Assembly (NCBI RefSeq): GCF_001536285.1
Contig: NZ_FAOZ01000022.1
Coordinates: 1 to 64,000, forward strand
From: Parafrankia irregularis
GTDB taxonomy: Bacteria; Actinomycetota; Actinomycetes; Frankiales; Frankiaceae
Length of the DNA: 64,000 nucleotides
Reading direction: 5' to 3'
Part shown: one piece after another, positions 59,823-64,000 of the stretch
How the letters are laid out: the number at the start of each line of letters is the position of its first letter
Numbering within the stretch: position 1 is the first letter of the stretch
Notes under the pieces: generated by a model
What the model was told of the DNA's origin: nothing
Seen by the model: the letters and a program-made list of their open reading frames with translations, nothing else
Databases searched by the model: none
Position numbers and translations under genes: made by a program

Positions 59823-62000
59823 TTACAACTGACGGGTGAGGACGAGGGTCCCGATGTCGTCGACGGTGCCCGTCCAGCCGGGGCGGAGCAGGCAGGTGGC
59901 CTCGGCGAACTCCACCACCGCCGGGCCCGCGACGACGTCGCCGGCGCCCAGAGCGGCCCGCGGGACCACCTCGACGTCCCGCCAGGCACCGTCCAGCCAG
60001 GCCTGCCGGCGTCCGCGTCGAGCGGTCGGGTCGACGGGTGGGGCGACGGGGACGGGCTTCGGGCCGCGCACGGTGACCACCAGGCGCACCGCGACCGTCT
60101 CGATCTCGCGCTCCGGGGCGATGTGCCCGTACCTGCGCAGATGCTCGGCTTCGAAGGCTGCACGCACGGCCTGGGCCATCGAGGCGGCGTCGACCGAGGC
60201 GTCCCCGGGCTCGACTCCGGCTGCGTCCCCGGGCTCGGCGACGTCGATGGTCAGTTCGTGGGACTGGCCCGCGTACCGGCAGTCGACGCGCCGTTGGAGG
60301 ACAGCCGGCGATCCGGCCGAGGCCTGCCCCGGCTCGGCGTCCGCGGCCGGTCCAGCATCTGCAGCCGCGGCCGGGCCGGCGTCCGCGGCCAGGTCGGCCT
60401 CCGCAGCCGCGGTCGCGGCCAGGTCGGTGAAGGCGCGGGCGAGATCGACCTCGCCGAGCCGGCCGATCAGCGGGCGGGCGTGGTCACGCCGGACGTCCCC
60501 GATCGCCAGCCCCAGCGCCGACAGCACCCCGGCGGCCAGTGGGACCAGCACCCGGGACATGCCGAGTTCCTCGGCCAGCGCGCAGGCGTGCGTCCCACCG
60601 GCCCCGCCGAAGGCCACCAGCACCAGCTGACGCGGGTCGATGCCGCGTTCGACGGAGACGACCCGCAGCGCCCGGGTCATCTCCGCGTCGGCGACGGCGA
60701 CCACCCCGGCGGCGGTCTGTGCCGGGGTGAGGCCCAGCTCGGCGCCGAGCCCGCTCAGCACCGCCTCGGCCGCCGCCCGGGAGAGCGTGACCTCGCCGCC
60801 GAGCCCGGCACCGTCGGCGAGGTAGCCCAGGTAGAGGTCGGCGTCGGTGACCGTAGGCAGGGTGCCGCCGCGCCCGTAGCAGGCCGGGCCGGGGTCGGCT
60901 CCCGCCGAACGCGGGCCGACCCGCAGGGCGCCACCGGCGTCCGCCCAGGCGATCGAGCCGCCGCCCGCGCTGACCGAGTGGACGTCCACCGTGGGCAGCA
61001 TGATCGGCACCCCGGCGAGCACCGACTCGGACGTGGTGAGCGCCCGCCCGCCGAGCACGGGCGCGACATCGGTGGACGTCCCGCCCATGTCAAAGGTGAG
61101 CAGGTCACGGACCCCGGACAGGCCGGCGACGTAGGCGGCGCCGACGACGCCCCCGGCCGGGCCGGACAGCACACAGCGGGCGGCGTGCCCGGCCGCCTCG
61201 GCGAGCTCGGTGACACCGCCCGACGACTGCATGATCATGGGGACGGTGAGCGACTGCCGCGCGCAGCGGTGTTCCAGGCGCCGCAGATAGGTGGAGAGTC
61301 CGGGGGTCAGATAGGCGTCGGCGACAGCGGTGGTGAAGCGCTCGTATTCGCGGAACACCGGCAGCACCTCGCTGGAGGCGACCACCGTGATGCCCGGCAG
61401 CCGCTGCCGCAGCGCCGTGGCGACGGCCTGTTCATGGGCCGGGAAGGCGAAGGAGAACAGCAGGCAGACGGCGACGGCCGCGAGGTCGGGGATGGCCGCC
61501 ACCTCCTCGACGACCCGGGCGACGTCGTCGTCGCGCAGCGGCTCGATCACGCCGTGCGGCCCGCACCTCTCGGCGACGGTGAAGCGCAGCTCGCGCGGGA
61601 CGAGGCTGGGCGGGCGGTCCCTGGTCAGGTCGTAGAGGGACGGCCTGTTCTGCCGGCCGATCTCGATCACGTCCCGGAAGCCCCGGGTGGTCACCAGCGC
61701 GGTGCGGGCCCCGGCGCGTTCCAGCAGCGTGTTGGTGGCCACCGTGGTGCCGTGGGCGAAGGTGCCGACCTGTGCCGGGGCCAGGCCGGCCGCGGCCACC
61801 GCGGCCAGCACCGCGTCGGACGGGTCGGTGGGAACGGAGGGAACCTTGGCGAACCGCACGCCACCGTCCGGATCCACCGCCACCAGGTCGGTGAAGGTGC
61901 CGCCGACATCCACTCCGAGCCGGACCCGCTCGCCGGACGGCTCCTGCTGATCGGGCACTCGGCCTCCTGCTTCCCTGACTTCCGACGGCGTCCCTGACAT
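59823..62000 (-). CDS. Hydantoinase/oxoprolinase A subunit family protein
   Basis: A 725-residue ASKHA-fold ATPase of the HyuA family, which with a HyuB subunit opens hydantoins or 5-oxoproline using ATP. Motifs: GVDVGGTFTDLVAVD (phosphate 1), HGTTVATNTLLERAG, FREYERFTTAVADAYL, MQSSGGV, LTFDMGGTSTDVAPV (phosphate 2), GGGSIAW, and LVAFGGAGGTHACALAEELG. An Ala/Asp-rich insert (about residues 545-570) precedes the C-terminal domain. ATG 62000. No HyuB gene is adjacent in the window, so the partner is missing or remote. Confidence 0.9.
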   Translation of the reverse strand: MSGTPSEVREAGGRVPDQQEPSGERVRLGVDVGGTFTDLVAVDPDGGVRFAKVPSVPTDPSDAVLAAVAAAGLAPAQVGTFAHGTTVATNTLLERAGARTALVTTRGFRDVIEIGRQNRPSLYDLTRDRPPSLVPRELRFTVAERCGPHGVIEPLRDDDVARVVEEVAAIPDLAAVAVCLLFSFAFPAHEQAVATALRQRLPGITVVASSEVLPVFREYERFTTAVADAYLTPGLSTYLRRLEHRCARQSLTVPMIMQSSGGVTELAEAAGHAARCVLSGPAGGVVGAAYVAGLSGVRDLLTFDMGGTSTDVAPVLGGRALTTSESVLAGVPIMLPTVDVHSVSAGGGSIAWADAGGALRVGPRSAGADPGPACYGRGGTLPTVTDADLYLGYLADGAGLGGEVTLSRAAAEAVLSGLGAELGLTPAQTAAGVVAVADAEMTRALRVVSVERGIDPRQLVLVAFGGAGGTHACALAEELGMSRVLVPLAAGVLSALGLAIGDVRRDHARPLIGRLGEVDLARAFTDLAATAAAEADLAADAGPAAAADAGPAADAEPGQASAGSPAVLQRRVDCRYAGQSHELTIDVAEPGDAAGVEPGDASVDAASMAQAVRAAFEAEHLRRYGHIAPEREIETVAVRLVVTVRGPKPVPVAPPVDPTARRGRRQAWLDGAWRDVEVVPRAALGAGDVVAGPAVVEFAEATCLLRPGWTGTVDDIGTLVLTRQL

Positions 62001-62406
62001 GCTGGCGCCCTGGCCGGCCGGTGGCAGCTCCGGCCACCCAGAGCACCGACTACCCAGAGCAACAACGCGAAGCGGTACCGGGCGGCCGGTAAGGCTGAGC
62101 CGGCACCAGGTACGAAACCACCATTTGGGTCTTCATGTGACCTCGCGCGCAGAGCCGGCGGCCGGCGGGGAACCGCGCGGAAAACCCGCCTTTGCCAGCG
62201 GCACAGTCGAGATCGCTATCGGCCCGGGCCAGTGGATCGTGGCGCCGACAGGAGGCGATCAGCCCTGACACAACGGGACGAATGTGACGCGACGCCGGGG
62301 AGGGCAGCTTCGGGGTGTCCGTCCACAGCGGGTAACCTGAGCAGACGGTAGCGAAGGGCCTGCGAACAGGCTGAGATGTACACCGTGGATAGAGGCGATT
62401 GGCTCC
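62001..62406. other. Intergenic region upstream of kgd
   Basis: This divergent region between hyuA-like and kgd should contain both promoters. A short CACCCAGAGCA/TACCCAGAGCA duplication occurs around 62036-62059. No gene is supported. Confidence 0.45.
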
Positions 62407-64000
62407 GTGACAGCACCGACGGTACCCGCGTCAGAACCTGACTTCGGCCCTAACGAGTGGCTGGTCTTCGAGATCTACCAGCAGTATCTCGAGGACCCGG
62501 AGAGCGTCTCCCCCGAATGGCGCGAGTTCCTCTCCGACTACCGCCCCGCGAACCCGGCTGCCGGGAACGCGCAGGCGAGCGGTGCCACCGCCCCCAGTCC
62601 CGCGTCAACGCCGACGCCTTCGACCCCCTCCGCTCCGGCTGCCACCGCGAGCGTGGCACCGGTCACGGCCCCGGCGCCAGCGGTCCCGGCGGCTCCCGCG
62701 CCGGCGGCCCCGGCCGCGGCGCCCGCCGCCGCGAGCGCGAAGCCGGCTTCCGCGCCGGCCAAGCCCGCGACCCCGGTCGCGGCCGGGGAGCGCACCCCGT
62801 TGCGCGGCGCGTCCGCCCGGGTGGTCTCCAACATGGAGACCTCGCTACACGTCCCGACCGCGACGTCCGTGCGTGCGGTGCCGGCGAAGCTGCTGGCCGA
62901 CAACCGCATCGTCATCAACCGGCACCTGGCCCGGTCCAGCGGCGGGAAGATCTCCTTCACCCATGTGATCGGCTACGCCATGGTGAAGGCCCTGATCGAC
63001 CACCCGGCGATGAACGCGTCCTATGCCGAGATCGACGGCAAGCCGACGCTCGTTCAGCCGGAGCACATCAACCTCGGCCTCGCGATCGACCTGGTCACGC
63101 CCAAGGGGCGCCAGCTCGTCGTCGCCGCGGTGAAGAAGGCCGAGACCCTCGACTTCAGCCAGTTCTGGCTGGCGTATGAGGACCTCGTCCGCCGGGCCCG
63201 CACCAACAAGCTGACCATGGACGACTTCACCGGCGTCACGATCAGCCTGACCAACCCCGGCGGCATCGGGACGGTGCACTCCGTCCCGCGCCTCATGGAG
63301 GGCCAGGGCACGATCATCGGCGTCGGTGCCATGGAGTACCCGGCCGAGTTCCAGGGCGCCTCCGAGCAGACCCTGACGAAGCTCGCGATCTCCAAGATCA
63401 TGACGCTGACCAGCACCTACGACCACCGGATCATCCAGGGCGCGCAGTCCGGCGAGTACCTGCGGCGCATCCACGAGCTGCTGCTGGGCGCCGACGGGTT
63501 CTACGACGAGATCTTCGCGTCGCTGCGTGTCCCCTACGTGCCGATCCGCTGGCTGCCCGACATCTCCGCCCACCACGAGGGCGACCTCGACCACGGCGCC
63601 CGGGTGATGGAGCTCATCCACGCCTACCGGGTGCGTGGTCACCTGATGGCCGACACGAACCCGCTCGAGTTCGCCATCCGCAGCCATCCCGACCTGGACA
63701 TCATCGGCCACGGCCTGACCCTGTGGGACCTCGACCGCGAGTTCGCGGTGGGTGGCTTCGCCGGGCAGCGCACGATGCGGCTGCGGGACATCCTCGGCGT
63801 CCTGCGTGACTCCTACTGCCGCCGGGTCGGCATCGAGTACATGCACATCCAGGAGCCGGAGGAGCGCACCTGGATCCAGGCCCGCGTCGAGCGCTCCGCG
63901 GAGCGGCCCGACCCGGCCGAGCAGCTGTACGTGCTGGAGCGCCTCGGTGCCGCCGAGGCCTTCGAGTCGTTCCTGCAGACCAAGTACGTCGGCCAGCGCC
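62407..64000 (+). CDS. kgd: Multifunctional 2-oxoglutarate dehydrogenase E1-E2 (partial)
   Basis: The gene continues past the right edge; 531 residues are visible. The N-terminal E1 segment [20 protein letters not shown] is followed by a Pro/Ala linker, then the succinyltransferase (E2-like) domain with [36 protein letters not shown], and the catalytic [17 protein letters not shown]. The dehydrogenase domain begins after about residue 360 ([21 protein letters not shown]). This order is the actinobacterial KGD type, with no separate OdhA and SucB. GTG 62407 is the only in-frame start matching the N-terminus. It feeds the citric acid cycle. Confidence 0.95.
   Translation, partial: MTAPTVPASEPDFGPNEWLVFEIYQQYLEDPESVSPEWREFLSDYRPANPAAGNAQASGATAPSPASTPTPSTPSAPAATASVAPVTAPAPAVPAAPAPAAPAAAPAAASAKPASAPAKPATPVAAGERTPLRGASARVVSNMETSLHVPTATSVRAVPAKLLADNRIVINRHLARSSGGKISFTHVIGYAMVKALIDHPAMNASYAEIDGKPTLVQPEHINLGLAIDLVTPKGRQLVVAAVKKAETLDFSQFWLAYEDLVRRARTNKLTMDDFTGVTISLTNPGGIGTVHSVPRLMEGQGTIIGVGAMEYPAEFQGASEQTLTKLAISKIMTLTSTYDHRIIQGAQSGEYLRRIHELLLGADGFYDEIFASLRVPYVPIRWLPDISAHHEGDLDHGARVMELIHAYRVRGHLMADTNPLEFAIRSHPDLDIIGHGLTLWDLDREFAVGGFAGQRTMRLRDILGVLRDSYCRRVGIEYMHIQEPEERTWIQARVERSAERPDPAEQLYVLERLGAAEAFESFLQTKYVGQR

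Noticed and set aside
60123-61997. 624-residue plus-strand open frame
   Set aside because: Opposite the hydantoinase gene, whose ASKHA motifs are unmistakable.

Overview
The window is high-GC, GTG/ATG-start DNA with dense, partly overlapping operons and long open shadow frames. This is typical of a filamentous actinomycete. The gene content suggests a Frankia-like organism: a mycobacterial-type Kgd, F420-type oxidoreductase, DUF2637/replication-relaxation conjugative remnants and an FxLD lanthipeptide. The genus is an inference only. No rRNA, tRNA, CRISPR array, transposase or integrase was recognised.

Layout. (1) 1-8.8 kb: the end of a TPR protein, then a class I FxLD lanthipeptide cluster (precursor, LanB, LanC, PIMT-like methyltransferase), an HTH/TPR regulator and a cytidine-deaminase-fold enzyme. 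(2) 8.9-11.8 kb, minus strand: a lipoprotein, an excalibur-domain protein and a second FxLD-type methyltransferase that has no precursor of its own. (3) 12-17 kb, minus strand: a type II CBASS anti-phage operon (HNH-SAVED effector, CD-NTase, E2-E1 conjugation enzyme; no Cap3 protease seen), followed by a small unknown gene. (4) 17.2-19.4 kb: two genes of a conjugative/integrative element (replication-relaxation protein, DUF2637 membrane protein). (5) 20.2-22.2 kb: GNAT, lipoprotein, anti-sigma-like ATPase. (6) 22.3-24.7 kb: an arsenic locus (arsC, aquaporin, arsI / arsR) with two matching ArsR boxes between the divergent genes. (7) 24.7-28.3 kb: a CstR-like regulator and a persulfide-detoxification operon (CstB-type MBL-rhodanese, membrane rhodanese, TauE exporter) with two CsoR/CstR-like operators.

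(8) 28.3-43.5 kb is ordinary chromosome: PAP2-like membrane protein, orphan DNA methyltransferase, patatin, LLM oxidoreductase, GGDEF-EAL protein, Aat, an ABC substrate-binding lipoprotein, a SAM methyltransferase, an alpha-oxoamine synthase, and a DrrAB-like ABC pair with a MerR regulator. (9) 44.1-55.4 kb: two very large divergent DNA-processing genes, an EndoQ-UvrD fusion and a 2287-residue SF1 helicase with a C-terminal Vsr-like nuclease. Each is followed by a copy of the same roughly 150-bp element ending in a 68-nt hairpin. This module is the least-explained structure in the window. (10) 55.5-64 kb: acetamidase/formamidase, ThiL, a dTMP-kinase-like protein, a repeat-rich intergenic region, hydantoinase A, and the start of kgd, which runs off the right edge.

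Calls rest on reading translated motifs and sequence by eye. No database search was run.
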